Part shown: piece after piece, positions 17,358 through 26,524 of the stretch
Layout: every line of letters begins with the position of its first letter
Numbering within the stretch: position 1 is the first letter of the stretch
Assembly (NCBI RefSeq): GCF_000246855.1
Contig: NC_016609.1
Coordinates: forward strand, 5,158,744-5,222,743
Direction of reading: 5' to 3'
Length of the DNA stretch: 64,000 nt
From: Niastella koreensis GR20-10
Lineage (GTDB): Bacteria; Bacteroidota; Bacteroidia; Chitinophagales; Chitinophagaceae
Notes under the pieces: generated by a model
What the model saw: only the letters and a program-made list of their open reading frames with translations
Databases searched by the model: none
What the model was told of the DNA's origin: nothing
Made by a program: the position numbers and the translations under genes

Positions 17358-19784
17358 TTACCGCACCAACACAAAATTTCCCCGCTGCACTATTGTCTTG
17401 CCGGTATAATCTATGGCCTGCACCATGTACACAAAATTCTGGGATGATTGTTGGGACCCGTTTATGGTTCCATCCCAGCCCTTGTTTACTTCGCTGGTAC
17501 TGAATACCAGTTGCCCCCAGCGATTGTACACCCTGAAGAAGATCAACTGTTTAATACCTGCCAGAATGGGGCGGATCACATCGTTGCGGCCATCGTGATT
17601 GGGAGTAAAGCCGGAAGGCATGAAGATGGAAGCGCCTGTTTTAAATATTTTTACTGTGATGGTATCATTTCCGTAGCAACCGGCCGCCGTTTCCGCTGTT
17701 ACAACATAGGTTATTGCTGCCGGCGCGCCTTCGTTATACAAACCAAGGGGGCTTGAAATACTGGAGGAGTTTAACCCAAATGGCGGCGCCCAGGTCCAGC
17801 GATTGGCATTGGGATCATTTACCGATGCATTGAATTGTAAGGGCTGATTGATTACCACTGCAGTATCGTTGCCTGCATGTACAATAATGGGTTTGGTAAC
17901 TTCTATATGAAAAGTATCTCTTAACGGATTGGGACAACCGGCATTGGTTACCGACAACACCACATTAGAAGTAACTTTTGGCGTGGCAGTGGTGCTGATA
18001 CTGTATGGAACAGAAGGCACTACCCCACTGCCGCCAGGCGACAATGGCACACTGTTACCCCAGGCATAATTGGTGCCCGTTGTAATGGTGGCATTCAGCA
18101 GGATTGATTTACCATAACAGATGTTACTGTTTTGAGGATCGATGGTTGCCTGGGGCGCCGGTACGTTGTAAAACCTGACGGTGGCCATATCACTGGTATC
18201 GGCAGGACAAACCCCGCTTTTCACTACAGCCCGGTAGTACTGCGTTTGCGTAATGGGACCGGTTTGGTAAGTGGTATTTTGATAAGCAGGTGAAAAACTG
18301 CCCCAGCTGCTGCTGTTAAATGAAGATTGCCAGTTTAGTACCGAGCCGATATTGTTAACCAATGTCAACAGGGGGCGCGTGGTTTCGTTCAGACAGATAT
18401 TGGAAAGCTCTGGCGTTACTTTGCCACCAACCGACTTGGAATCAACTGTAACAAATGCAGCCGAACTCGTATCGATGGAACAGGCCGAACCATTTTGCAC
18501 TAACGCCGCGTAGTGGGTGGAGGCAGTCAGGTTTTGCGCTGTATACTTATTACTGGTGGAGGCAATGTCCCGCCAGGTAACACCATCGGTTGATGACACC
18601 CATTTCAGCACCCCCCCTACTTCGTCTGCCAGGGATAGCGGTACATTGGTACCCGAGCAAATGGTAGTATCGCTCATAATTCTGCCAGCCACCGTTGGCG
18701 GCATGGTAGTAATATCGATCGTATCGCGCAGATCGGCGCAGCCATTTACTTCGTGGTTGGTAACCTTGCCGCCATTGGCGCCCACGGTTACATTTATAAT
18801 ATTACTATTGGCCCCGGAGTTGATCGTCCAGCCTGCAGGGACCGTCCAATCGTAGGAGGCGCCAGCCAGCGCCGGCACCGAATATTCCACCGTAGTATTG
18901 GTACAGGCAATTTGTTTTCCGCTAATCTGCAGTCCGGCACAGGTATTACGCAGGGCCACATAGGCATAGGCAAAATGAGCGCCCGGCCGGCAATTATCGG
19001 CTTCAAAAGTGAGTGTAACCTGCTGACCCCGGTAGGGCGACAGATCGAAAGTAACTTCGGTCCAGCCCTTCGTCCAGATATCATACAACAGGGTGCCGTT
19101 GGTATTGGTGCCGGAAAAGTTCATGAATGGAACCGGGCTGTTGGTAAATCCATTGGCCTTGGCCGTAGCGGAATCGAGCGTGGCGCCGGTTCCCGAGCCG
19201 CCATTACCACCGGCTGCATTGTTAAAAGTTGGCAGGTAATAACCGGGCGAGGCGCAGGTGATAACGCTATCGTGGGTGCTTAAAGTAGCTTTAAACAGGG
19301 GTTGTTCATTTGAATTATGGGTACCGTTTTCCAGCACCATGGCGTAGGCATAGGTCATGGTATAAGGATCTGATGTTGACCCGGCCGGCACATCAATTAC
19401 ATAGGTAACTGCTCGGATAAAACCACCCGGGTTACGGCCGGTTTGCCCCAGTGCGCGGGAGGTGGTGCTTGACCCCAGCATAATGGAATATTTGTAAGCA
19501 TATCCATTAATGGTAGGCACAGTGGTGAAAAAGCCAAACGGGTCGCTGGTAGGCGAGGTAATTACCTGGATGCCCGTATTGCTGAGGGAATATTCCGGAA
19601 TAGTAGTAAGACCGGTGTTTGGGGCAGGATATGATTGAGTGGGCCCATTTATCAACCCGGTTGTGGCTGACCAAAAAGAGAGGTCGCCCGTTCCAAAATT
19701 GATGTTTGTTGGACAGGTCTGCAACTGGGAATAGCCAGCTGCCGCCAAAAATATCGCAGCAAAACAGAGTAAATATTTTTTCAT
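17358..19784 (-). CDS. large secreted protein with Ig/PKD-like repeats and type IX (gliding-type) C-terminal sorting domain
   Basis: An 808-residue protein starting at 19784, where MKKYLLCFAAIFLAAAGYSQ forms a clear signal peptide (the longer frame to 19949 is repeat-derived). The N-terminal 300 residues resemble a carbohydrate-binding-like sandwich (NFGTGDLSFWSATTG). Ig/PKD-like domains follow (about 300-700, e.g. AGASYDWTVPAGWTI), with paired-cysteine repeats SAFVTVDSKSVGGKVTPE. The last 90 residues (FMPSGFTPNHDGRNDV, FFRVYNRWGQLVFST, GWDG) are the gliding-motility-associated type-B C-terminal domain that targets proteins to type IX secretion. Likely a cell-surface or adhesion protein. Confidence 0.88.
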   Translation of the reverse strand: MKKYLLCFAAIFLAAAGYSQLQTCPTNINFGTGDLSFWSATTGLINGPTQSYPAPNTGLTTIPEYSLSNTGIQVITSPTSDPFGFFTTVPTINGYAYKYSIMLGSSTTSRALGQTGRNPGGFIRAVTYVIDVPAGSTSDPYTMTYAYAMVLENGTHNSNEQPLFKATLSTHDSVITCASPGYYLPTFNNAAGGNGGSGTGATLDSATAKANGFTNSPVPFMNFSGTNTNGTLLYDIWTKGWTEVTFDLSPYRGQQVTLTFEADNCRPGAHFAYAYVALRNTCAGLQISGKQIACTNTTVEYSVPALAGASYDWTVPAGWTINSGANSNIINVTVGANGGKVTNHEVNGCADLRDTIDITTMPPTVAGRIMSDTTICSGTNVPLSLADEVGGVLKWVSSTDGVTWRDIASTSNKYTAQNLTASTHYAALVQNGSACSIDTSSAAFVTVDSKSVGGKVTPELSNICLNETTRPLLTLVNNIGSVLNWQSSFNSSSWGSFSPAYQNTTYQTGPITQTQYYRAVVKSGVCPADTSDMATVRFYNVPAPQATIDPQNSNICYGKSILLNATITTGTNYAWGNSVPLSPGGSGVVPSVPYSISTTATPKVTSNVVLSVTNAGCPNPLRDTFHIEVTKPIIVHAGNDTAVVINQPLQFNASVNDPNANRWTWAPPFGLNSSSISSPLGLYNEGAPAAITYVVTAETAAGCYGNDTITVKIFKTGASIFMPSGFTPNHDGRNDVIRPILAGIKQLIFFRVYNRWGQLVFSTSEVNKGWDGTINGSQQSSQNFVYMVQAIDYTGKTIVQRGNFVLVR

Positions 19785-19865
19785 CCAAGTTTTAATAGGG
19801 GCCACAAAAAATTCTTCTATACTTACTTGTACGATAATTATTCTGAACCGGTTGGTTGTCTGAAA

Positions 19866-20054
19866 TGGGATGGGTGGGATTTCCGGGATTTTTGGGAAAT
19901 GGTTGCCTGATCGCAACCACTGATTCCATTCTGCCCTTTGCCTGCCCATGGATTAAATTCAGGGTTCGAAGGGTATCAATCAATGTACTTAAATGTACAC
20001 ATTTAAAATCAAAGTCTGAACTGGGACGGGTGAGATTTTTGGGATGGGTGGGAA
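19866..20054. repeat. two clusters of GGGATGGGTGGGA words
   Basis: Within the 327-base gap between two minus-strand genes, GGGATGGGTGGGATTTCCGG (19866) and GGGACGGGTGAGATTTTTGG followed by GATGGGTGGGA (20023-20053) repeat the same short word with variation. No gene is visible in the gap. The arrangement resembles the other word-repeat elements of this window. Confidence 0.5.
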
Positions 20055-20061
20055 TGAAAAA

Positions 20062-20087
20062 GCCCCTCCCGACAAGTCGGGAAGGGC
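20062..20087 (-). terminator. intrinsic terminator
   Basis: An 11-bp stem (GCCCCTCCCGA with TCGGGAAGGGC, one mismatch) and four-base loop; on the minus strand it is followed by a T-rich run (CTTTTTCATTC). It closes the lipoprotein gene ending at 20112. Confidence 0.75.
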
Positions 20088-20111
20088 CTGATATTTTTAC
20101 CTATAGTATTT

Positions 20112-21176
20112 TTACTGATATTGTATGTACACCGGCTGCGGCTTTTCGGCCAGTACTTCCTGCGGTGTTAACATGTGGCTGTTCTGTTTGCGGATATCAT
20201 TTTTGTAGAACAGTTTGAAACCGGCAAACTGAACAGGCTCTTTCCAAACGTATGCTTTGTAGCTGTCGTGTTTCAGCGAAGGTTCACCCCAGCCATCCAT
20301 ATCCATTACGATCTGAACATCGGGATGAATAGTGATATTCTTGTAATTGGTAACCATGTTCTGGGTAAAGCGGTGCACTACCAGGATCTTGGGCGGCAGG
20401 TTATTGGCTTTGGCCAGGTTGCTGAGGTAATTGCTTACAAAGTTTACATCCGAGGCATCCATGGTACCGATCACAGAACCGGGTCTTTTTCCTGTTTTCA
20501 TAGAGAACTCAGGATCGATACCCAGGTGTACGTGCGGCATCTTCAGGTATTGCTCCAGCAGGGGAATTTCTGCCTGTACATTACTGAAACCTACCTGTAC
20601 ATCCAGAAAAACCAGGGCGTTGATGCGCGCTGCCATTTTCAGGATGGAATCAATTTGTTTGAACGGCATGCGCAAACGGTATTTACCGTCTTTGCCGGGA
20701 GCCCCCTGGGCAGTTACGGCAATATAATGAAGGGCGGGCTGAACCGGCATAGCAGGATCGGCAGCTTCCCATTTTTTACATTCATCACCCAGTTTTTTCA
20801 GCATTTCATCTGGTGGATATTCACCCAGCACACCCATATTTTTTGAATACAGGTTACCATAATAAGCTACAATTCTTTTATAAGGCAGAACAGCACCGGC
20901 ATTGGGATAGGGCGTTTTAACGGGCCAGCGGCCTGAAGAATCGCCATTTGCCAAATGCAGGTTATTCTTATTGAAAACTGCTGTATCGAGCGTTAAAGCG
21001 GGTTTGGTTACATCCGGAGCAGCAGGTTTTTCTTCTACTGCTGGTTTTGTAGAATCGGATGTTGTTTGGGCTTTAGCGGTATTGGCCTCTCCACTGGAAC
21101 AGGCATTCAAAATAATAGGCAGACAGGCTGCTACAACCAGGCGACTTGGGCGCGTGAACCAGGTTATTGATTTCAT
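20112..21176 (-). CDS. lipoprotein of unknown function with TIM-barrel-like pattern
   Basis: A 354-residue lipoprotein: after a hydrophobic segment the lipobox ILNAC gives the lipidated Cys near residue 26, followed by a Thr/Ala/Pro-rich linker to about residue 75. The folded part (90-354) alternates strands and helices: KRIVAYYGNL, HYIAVTAQGAP, ALVFLDVQVG, HVHLGIDPEFSM, KILVVHRFTQ, VQIVMDMDGWG. This pattern and the conserved acids after strands suggest a TIM-barrel hydrolase-like fold, but I cannot name a family. It is divergent from the small secreted gene at 21537. Confidence 0.65.
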   Translation of the reverse strand: MKSITWFTRPSRLVVAACLPIILNACSSGEANTAKAQTTSDSTKPAVEEKPAAPDVTKPALTLDTAVFNKNNLHLANGDSSGRWPVKTPYPNAGAVLPYKRIVAYYGNLYSKNMGVLGEYPPDEMLKKLGDECKKWEAADPAMPVQPALHYIAVTAQGAPGKDGKYRLRMPFKQIDSILKMAARINALVFLDVQVGFSNVQAEIPLLEQYLKMPHVHLGIDPEFSMKTGKRPGSVIGTMDASDVNFVSNYLSNLAKANNLPPKILVVHRFTQNMVTNYKNITIHPDVQIVMDMDGWGEPSLKHDSYKAYVWKEPVQFAGFKLFYKNDIRKQNSHMLTPQEVLAEKPQPVYIQYQ

Positions 21177-21488
21177 TGAGTGTATTACGATTTTGTACGT
21201 TTTATCTAAGGAAAATCAGCGGACGAAATTAAGTTAAAACTAATGATGAAAACAAGCTGTTTATAAGTTTCAACACGCTTTCACACGTTGATAACTAATA
21301 ACTCTTAGTAACGCCCGCCAATAACTTTTATTACCTGTTTTGGGTGGAAAGCTAATCAATTTCTAATGCTCCCCAATTACCTTGCTGAAAAATTCAGCAA
21401 AGTCCCAATATGTTGAATACCAGCAGATATAACAGAAAATCAGCGCAATCGTAGATTTCCCCTCCAAAAACCTTTTTTAACTATGCTA
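21177..21488. other. divergent intergenic region, no gene seen
   Basis: About 310 bases between the two divergent genes carry AT-rich sequence and no supportable gene. It must hold the promoter of the minus-strand lipoprotein gene, but no -7 element stands out. Confidence 0.5.
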
Positions 21489-21519
21489 TTGCACAATCAA
21501 AATATCTTGTGTAGTTTTA
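21489..21519 (+). promoter_or_regulatory. possible promoter of the small secreted protein
   Basis: TTG at 21489 is followed after 20 bases by TAGTTTTA, a seven-of-eight match to the -7 consensus. It lies within the in-frame extension beginning at 21483, which supports the later start at 21537. Confidence 0.35.
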
Positions 21520-21536
21520 ATAAAACCCATTCGTAT

Positions 21537-22049
21537 ATGAAAACGAAAATCGGATTGTTTACAGTCCTTCTTGCCGCCGTAGCCGCCGTACCCGCTCTGG
21601 CCCAGAACACTACTGCAAAGTACGTGAGCAACAAGACCACAGCTACGCAGGCGCCGGCACAACCCATGATCAATTTTGTGAACCAAAAGCCTACGATCGA
21701 TTCAATGGTATCTGGTATTGATGCAAATAATTATTTGGATCATGCTTCTTTCCGTGGTAAAGCGCGTGAAGGTAAATACTGGGTTGAATTGTTCTACAGC
21801 AAGGCCAACAGAGAGATCATGAAGGCCAATTACGTGTTTACAACAGATTCGTTGAATTTTAGCCGTTGCTATTATTTCAAAAATAATAGCGTTACTAAAA
21901 TTTTCGACAACAACACCACCAATTACTACCAGGTTGGTAATGTAGTGTTGACTGAACAAGGCACTGTTGCGCCTTCACCAACGTCTAAGAAGTTCAGCGA
22001 GTTAATTGCTGACACCTTCCAGTCGTTATCAGCAGGCTGTTTCCAATAG
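21537..22049 (+). CDS. small secreted protein of unknown function
   Basis: A 170-residue protein with the signal peptide MKTKIGLFTVLLAAVAAVPALA-Q. The mature part is a single domain with many Tyr, Asn and Lys residues and repeated strand-like segments (KYWVELFYSKANREI, SRCYYFKNNSVTKIFD). Two cysteines remain, near the middle and at the C-terminus (GCFQ), and could pair. I do not recognise the family. It is followed by a long hairpin terminator. Confidence 0.6.
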   Translation: MKTKIGLFTVLLAAVAAVPALAQNTTAKYVSNKTTATQAPAQPMINFVNQKPTIDSMVSGIDANNYLDHASFRGKAREGKYWVELFYSKANREIMKANYVFTTDSLNFSRCYYFKNNSVTKIFDNNTTNYYQVGNVVLTEQGTVAPSPTSKKFSELIADTFQSLSAGCFQ

Positions 22050-22113
22050 TAGACAGCTCATCTTTCCGTTTTAGCAACACTGTTATTGATTAAGAAGATA
22101 TTCGCTGCTTTTG

Positions 22114-22154
22114 CCCGAACTCGCAAGCACCTGGTACATGCTTGTAAGTTCGGG
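22114..22154 (+). terminator. long-stem terminator
   Basis: A 16-base arm (CCCGAACTCGCAAGCA) pairs with TGCTTGTAAGTTCGGG apart from two positions, with a nine-base loop and a following TATTTTTA. It ends the small secreted gene and faces the convergent beta-galactosidase. Confidence 0.75.
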
Positions 22155-22179
22155 TAAAGTATTTTTAGGGGGTAAGTGA

Positions 22180-24597
22180 TTACTTACCCGTTATATCGAT
22201 GCTTGCACCGGCTAATCCTGCTGCCTGCGCCTGTAGTTTTATAACTCCCGGTTTTCCGTTTGATTGCACTACGGCCAAACACAAGCCATTGAATGCTTTG
22301 TGCTGGCTGCCTTTAAATGACTCCAGGCTGGTTTGACAACCATTATCAACACCGGCAATAAACCCGGCTCCGCTTACTTTAAACTGAATTTCATTAGCAG
22401 CATCGGGCACCAGGTTACCGGCTGCATCTACCACTTTTACCGTTACAAACGACAGGTCTTTTCCATCGCCTTTAATGGCGCTTCTATCGGCCTGTACAAT
22501 TAGCTTCGCGGGTTCACCGGCTGTTTTTATCACCTGGGTAGCTACTGCTTTTCCATTCTTTTTTGAGATGGCTTCTACCTTGCCTGCTTCAAACGGCACG
22601 CGCCACATCACATACAGGTCATCACCGGTTTTCTTTCTTATACCCTGCGATTTCCCATTTATGAACAGCTCTACTTCATCGGCATTGTTGTAATAAGCCC
22701 ACATGTCAATTGTTTGTCCGGGCTTCCAGTTCCAGTGCGGGAACAAATGCAAGACATTTTTGGTAGTGAACAGGCTCTGGTACAAATAATAAACGTCTTT
22801 CGGAAACCCGGCCAGGTCAACAATACCAAAATAAGAACTACGGGCCGGCCAGGGGTATGGTGTTGGCTCGCCTATATAATCGAAACCCGTCCACACAAAC
22901 ATGCCGCTTACGCTTTCGTATTTTAAAAACGCTTTTAACGTAGTCAGATGAGACGATCCCCAGGGCGTATAACAATTTTCATAAGCTGAACAGGTAAAGT
23001 CAGCATTGGCGCCTTTGAGGGGAGCATCCCAGCGTTGGGGCCAAACCCGCATGCTGTCTGACGGCTGATCATAATGCCCCCTTGATTGCAGGGCCGATAC
23101 CGACTCCGTTACGATGAACGGTTTGCGTCCCCATTTCTTTTGTACATGTTCTGGCATCCAGATACCCTGGTTATAGTTGTAACCGATCAGGTCAGCGATG
23201 CCCGATTTCAGCAACTGGTTATTATCGTCTGTATGGTTGTTGGCGGTAACGGTTGGCCGGTCGTCGAGACTGCGCACGATGCGTTGCATTTCGCGCAGCA
23301 AAGCCATACCGGTAGTATCGCCGTCTTTTCCATGTTGTTCGGGAATTTCATTGCCCAGGCTCCAGATAAATACCGAGGGGTGATTGCGGTCGCGCAGCAC
23401 CTGGTCTTTCAGGTCCTGCTTATACCATTCGTCAAAGTCTTTGCTGTAATCGAAATCTACCTTGCGGTGCTTCCACATATCAAAGGCTTCGTCCATTACA
23501 ATAAAACCCATTTTATCGCAGAGGTCGAGTAACTCAGGCGCAGGTGGGTTATGCGAGGTGCGAATGCCATTTACGCCCATACCTTTCAGGATCTGTAATT
23601 GCCGCTCCAACGCCCGGGTATTGATGGCTGTGCCCAAACAACCCAGGTCGTGGTGATTGCATACCCCAACAATTTTCACCTGTTTTCCATTGAGGAAAAA
23701 TCCTTTGTCCACATCAAATTTATAACTGCGAATGCCAAAGTTAGTGGTATACTCATCGGTGAGCTTTCCTTTGCTCATTACCTTGGTAACCGCTTTGTAC
23801 AGATAGGGATTCTCCAGGCTCCAGAGAACAGGTGATCCTATACTGAATGTTTGCGGCAGGGTTTGTAATGAACCGATGTGCAATCCTTTTTGTGTTTGGG
23901 TGCCAACAGGAGCGCCAGCGGCATTAAGGATGGTGGTGGTAACATCACAATATTCGCCGGTACCGGTTAATGAAGTGGTTACAGTAACCTTTGCAGAGGA
24001 AGCAGACACCGAGGGTGTAGTTACATAGGTTCCCCAGTTTTCAATATTGGTAGTACCGGTTTTTACCAGCCATACATTGCGATAAATACCGCTGCCGCTG
24101 TACCAGCGGCTGTTGGGCTGCTGGCTGTTATCTACTTTTACAGCAATCACGTTCTTACCGCCATAATTCAAAAATTGGGAGAGCTCATAGCGGAAAGAAA
24201 TAAATCCATTCGGCCGCATGCCCAGCGAATGCCCGTTGATGAACACTTCGCTGTTGCGGTATACACCGTCAAAATCTATAAAAATGATCTTGCCCTTGTC
24301 GGTAGCCGGTACGGTAAATGTTTTGCGGTACCAGCCCAGCCCGCCGCGTAAACAACCGCCGCTGTTATTGGTAGGACTGGTTGAATCAAATGGCAACTCG
24401 ATGCTCCAGTCGTGCGGCAGGTTCAGTTTGCGCCACGAGGCATCATCAAATTCAGAGGCTTTGGCATTGGCTGCCTCACCCAAATGAAACGTCCAGTTAT
24501 TATCAAAGTCTTCCCGCATTCTGGCAGATTGTGCAAACAGGGAATACTGACAAAACAGGATACTGATAACGAGTAATGAATATCGGCTACGCTGCAT
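22180..24597 (-). CDS. glycoside hydrolase family 2 beta-galactosidase-type enzyme, secreted
   Basis: An 805-residue enzyme with a signal peptide (about 22 residues). The order is the jelly-roll sugar-binding domain (30-190, FDDASWRKLNLPHDWSIE), immunoglobulin-like domain (190-295), the TIM barrel (295-600), and two C-terminal domains of the DUF4982/Ig-like type. Catalytic residues are visible: acid/base Glu417 in SLGNEIPE and nucleophile Glu499 in IVTESV. HNPP (349-352) and the aromatic GFDYIGEPTPYPWP loop are typical. Bacteroidota GH2 enzymes of this layout cleave beta-galactosides or similar plant and algal sugars; the exact specificity is open. No SusC/SusD pair adjoins it. Confidence 0.92.
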   Translation of the reverse strand: MQRSRYSLLVISILFCQYSLFAQSARMREDFDNNWTFHLGEAANAKASEFDDASWRKLNLPHDWSIELPFDSTSPTNNSGGCLRGGLGWYRKTFTVPATDKGKIIFIDFDGVYRNSEVFINGHSLGMRPNGFISFRYELSQFLNYGGKNVIAVKVDNSQQPNSRWYSGSGIYRNVWLVKTGTTNIENWGTYVTTPSVSASSAKVTVTTSLTGTGEYCDVTTTILNAAGAPVGTQTQKGLHIGSLQTLPQTFSIGSPVLWSLENPYLYKAVTKVMSKGKLTDEYTTNFGIRSYKFDVDKGFFLNGKQVKIVGVCNHHDLGCLGTAINTRALERQLQILKGMGVNGIRTSHNPPAPELLDLCDKMGFIVMDEAFDMWKHRKVDFDYSKDFDEWYKQDLKDQVLRDRNHPSVFIWSLGNEIPEQHGKDGDTTGMALLREMQRIVRSLDDRPTVTANNHTDDNNQLLKSGIADLIGYNYNQGIWMPEHVQKKWGRKPFIVTESVSALQSRGHYDQPSDSMRVWPQRWDAPLKGANADFTCSAYENCYTPWGSSHLTTLKAFLKYESVSGMFVWTGFDYIGEPTPYPWPARSSYFGIVDLAGFPKDVYYLYQSLFTTKNVLHLFPHWNWKPGQTIDMWAYYNNADEVELFINGKSQGIRKKTGDDLYVMWRVPFEAGKVEAISKKNGKAVATQVIKTAGEPAKLIVQADRSAIKGDGKDLSFVTVKVVDAAGNLVPDAANEIQFKVSGAGFIAGVDNGCQTSLESFKGSQHKAFNGLCLAVVQSNGKPGVIKLQAQAAGLAGASIDITGK

Positions 24598-24670
24598 GTT
24601 ATTTATTTTCGGCAGCTAAAATACAGATACCGTACCAATCTGGCGGTATACAAATATTTACTGTTTGGAG

Positions 24671-25009
24671 TTATTTTATATCCGGAACAGGGAACAGGTA
24701 ACCGCCAAACAGCAGGTAAGCCCATAAAAGGGTCCAGAGGACATTAAAAAACTGTGCCCCGATAAATGTGAGCGCCGGGCGGCCGCCTTCGGTTTTTACG
24801 AGGTCGCCAAACCGCGCTTCCAGGCCAATAGATACAAAAGCGAGGGCAAACCATACGGTACGAAGCCCTTTTAAAGTTCCACCTACATTAGCAGTGATGG
24901 TGGTGGGGATCAAAAAGGAGAAGACCAAAGAGGCAGCCACAGGTTCCCGGGTAATTTCGCTGGTTGTAAGGTTGTCTGGTTGTCTGCGTTTACATTCTGG
25001 TACGACATG
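24671..25009 (-). pseudogene. C-terminal remnant of a YeiH-family (putative sulfate exporter) membrane protein
   Basis: About 89 residues match the end of the YeiH/PSE transporter family: FSFLIPTTITANVGGTLKG, VWFALAFVSIGLEARF, LVKTEGGRPALTFIGAQ and LWAYLLFGG. Full members have about ten helices and over 300 residues, so only the tail is left. Upstream in the same frame the DNA becomes a GGTTGTC-type word repeat (24961-24988) and hits a stop at 25010. No ATG start is present. It is a relic, probably cut by a deletion at the repeat. Confidence 0.72.
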
Positions 25010-25059
25010 TTATAATTATTTAGCTGGGGAATCCCGTTAGTTAAGTTAATATTTTTGGT

Positions 25060-26505
25060 TTAATCTATTTTCAGATCGATAGCAAATATATCTTGCAGGG
25101 CTTTGCGTGCGGCATGATATCCGCACATACCATGCACACCTCCACCCGGTGGCGTTGACGAGGAACAGATGTAGATGCCTTTTGCAGGCGTAGTGTAGGG
25201 CGACCAGCGCATAGCCGGCCGGGTATACAATTGCCTGAGATCGATAACGCCGCCATTGATATCGCCGCCGATATAGTTGGGATTATACGCTTCCAGCTGT
25301 TGTGTATTGAAAGTATGCCTTGCCAGGACTAAGTCCTTGAATCCCGGTGCGAACCTTTCCACCTGGTTTTCGATTGCACTTGTCATATCAACGGTGGAGC
25401 CGTGGGGCACGTGGCAATAGGCCCAGGCCGTGTGTTTACCAGCAGGGGCCCGCGTGGCATCAAACACACTTGGCTGGGCCAGTAAGACAAACGGTTTTTC
25501 AGGATGAACACCTGCCGATGATAACCGTTCGCTTTCAACAATCTCTTCTATGGTATTTCCAATATGCACCGTTCCAGCCTGGCGACATTCAGACGCGGTG
25601 AAAGGGATCGGCTCCTGCAATGCCCAATCAATTTTAAATACGCCCATGCCATACCGGTAGCGCTGCAATTGCTTTGTATAAGTTGCGTTAAACCGGTTAC
25701 CAGCGATTGCCAATAACTGTTTTGGCGTAACATCGAACAACACTGCTTTGGCTGCCGGCAGCTGATCGATTGACCGCACATAACTATTCGTTTCAATTGT
25801 TCCGCCTAAGGAAACAAAGTACGCCGCCAGTGCATTGGCAATGGATGCCGAGCCCCCTTTGGGTACCGGCCAGCCTTTTAAATGTCCGGCCGCCATCAAA
25901 ACCAAACCAATAGCCGAAGTGGTAGCACCCGTTAAAGGTTGAATGGAATGCGCCGCCATCCCGGCCCACAAACCTTTTGCTTTGGCGGTTTGAAATTCCC
26001 GTGATAAATAGTTGGCAGAGGTCAGTCCCTTTAACCCGAACTTCGCCATTGCCAAAGGATGTTTGGGAAAATGGAAAGGCCCCAGGATATCAGGCGCTAT
26101 ATCGGGCCACATTTCTGTTATGGGTTGGATGAACTTTACATAAGCCTGTTCATCTTTACCCAGCAACCGGGCTGTTGCTGAAATGGATCTTTTCAACACG
26201 GCTGCCGTACCATCATCAAAGGGATGCGCAGCCTCCACTTCCGGCTCTATAAATTCCAGCCCATATTCGTGTAAAGGCAATTGCGACATAAACGGAGAAG
26301 CTACCGCCATGGGATGGATGGCCGAGCAAATATCATGTAAATAACCAGGCAACGTAAGCTCCGCTGTACGCAATCCTCCACCGATCGTTTTCTTTCCTTC
26401 CAGCAACAGCACCTTTACGCCGGCTTGCTGCAAAGTGATGGCAGCCGCGAGGCCGTTGGGACCGGAACCTACTACTATTGCATCATGTGTGTTCATTACA
26501 TTCAT
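25060..26505 (-). CDS. FAD-dependent oxidoreductase of the phytoene-desaturase (CrtI)-like family
   Basis: A 481-residue flavoprotein. The Rossmann FAD site is at the N-terminus (IVVGSGPNGLAAAITLQQAG, then a glutamate at the end of the second strand in LLLEGKKTIGGG). The C-terminal motif YICSSSTPPGGGVHGMCGYHAA is the second FAD/substrate signature of CrtI-like enzymes. Many members of this subfamily in non-carotenoid contexts are annotated only as NAD(P)/FAD oxidoreductases, and no carotenoid genes lie nearby. The start may be 26505 or the ATG three codons later (26496). Confidence 0.88.
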   Translation of the reverse strand: MNVMNTHDAIVVGSGPNGLAAAITLQQAGVKVLLLEGKKTIGGGLRTAELTLPGYLHDICSAIHPMAVASPFMSQLPLHEYGLEFIEPEVEAAHPFDDGTAAVLKRSISATARLLGKDEQAYVKFIQPITEMWPDIAPDILGPFHFPKHPLAMAKFGLKGLTSANYLSREFQTAKAKGLWAGMAAHSIQPLTGATTSAIGLVLMAAGHLKGWPVPKGGSASIANALAAYFVSLGGTIETNSYVRSIDQLPAAKAVLFDVTPKQLLAIAGNRFNATYTKQLQRYRYGMGVFKIDWALQEPIPFTASECRQAGTVHIGNTIEEIVESERLSSAGVHPEKPFVLLAQPSVFDATRAPAGKHTAWAYCHVPHGSTVDMTSAIENQVERFAPGFKDLVLARHTFNTQQLEAYNPNYIGGDINGGVIDLRQLYTRPAMRWSPYTTPAKGIYICSSSTPPGGGVHGMCGYHAARKALQDIFAIDLKID

Positions 26506-26524
26506 TTCGTTTATTTGTGAAATT

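Noticed and set aside
18753-19283. 176-codon open frame on the plus strand inside the type IX secreted gene
   Set aside because: It is antisense to a well-supported gene and has no family features; the sense gene has a signal peptide and a sorting domain.
17358-19949. longer N-terminus of the type IX secreted protein
   Set aside because: The 55 extra codons come from the G-rich word-repeat region and would bury the signal peptide.
20175-20846. 223-codon plus-strand frame
   Set aside because: Antisense shadow of the lipoprotein gene; composition (many His, Phe, Gln) is typical of a reverse frame.
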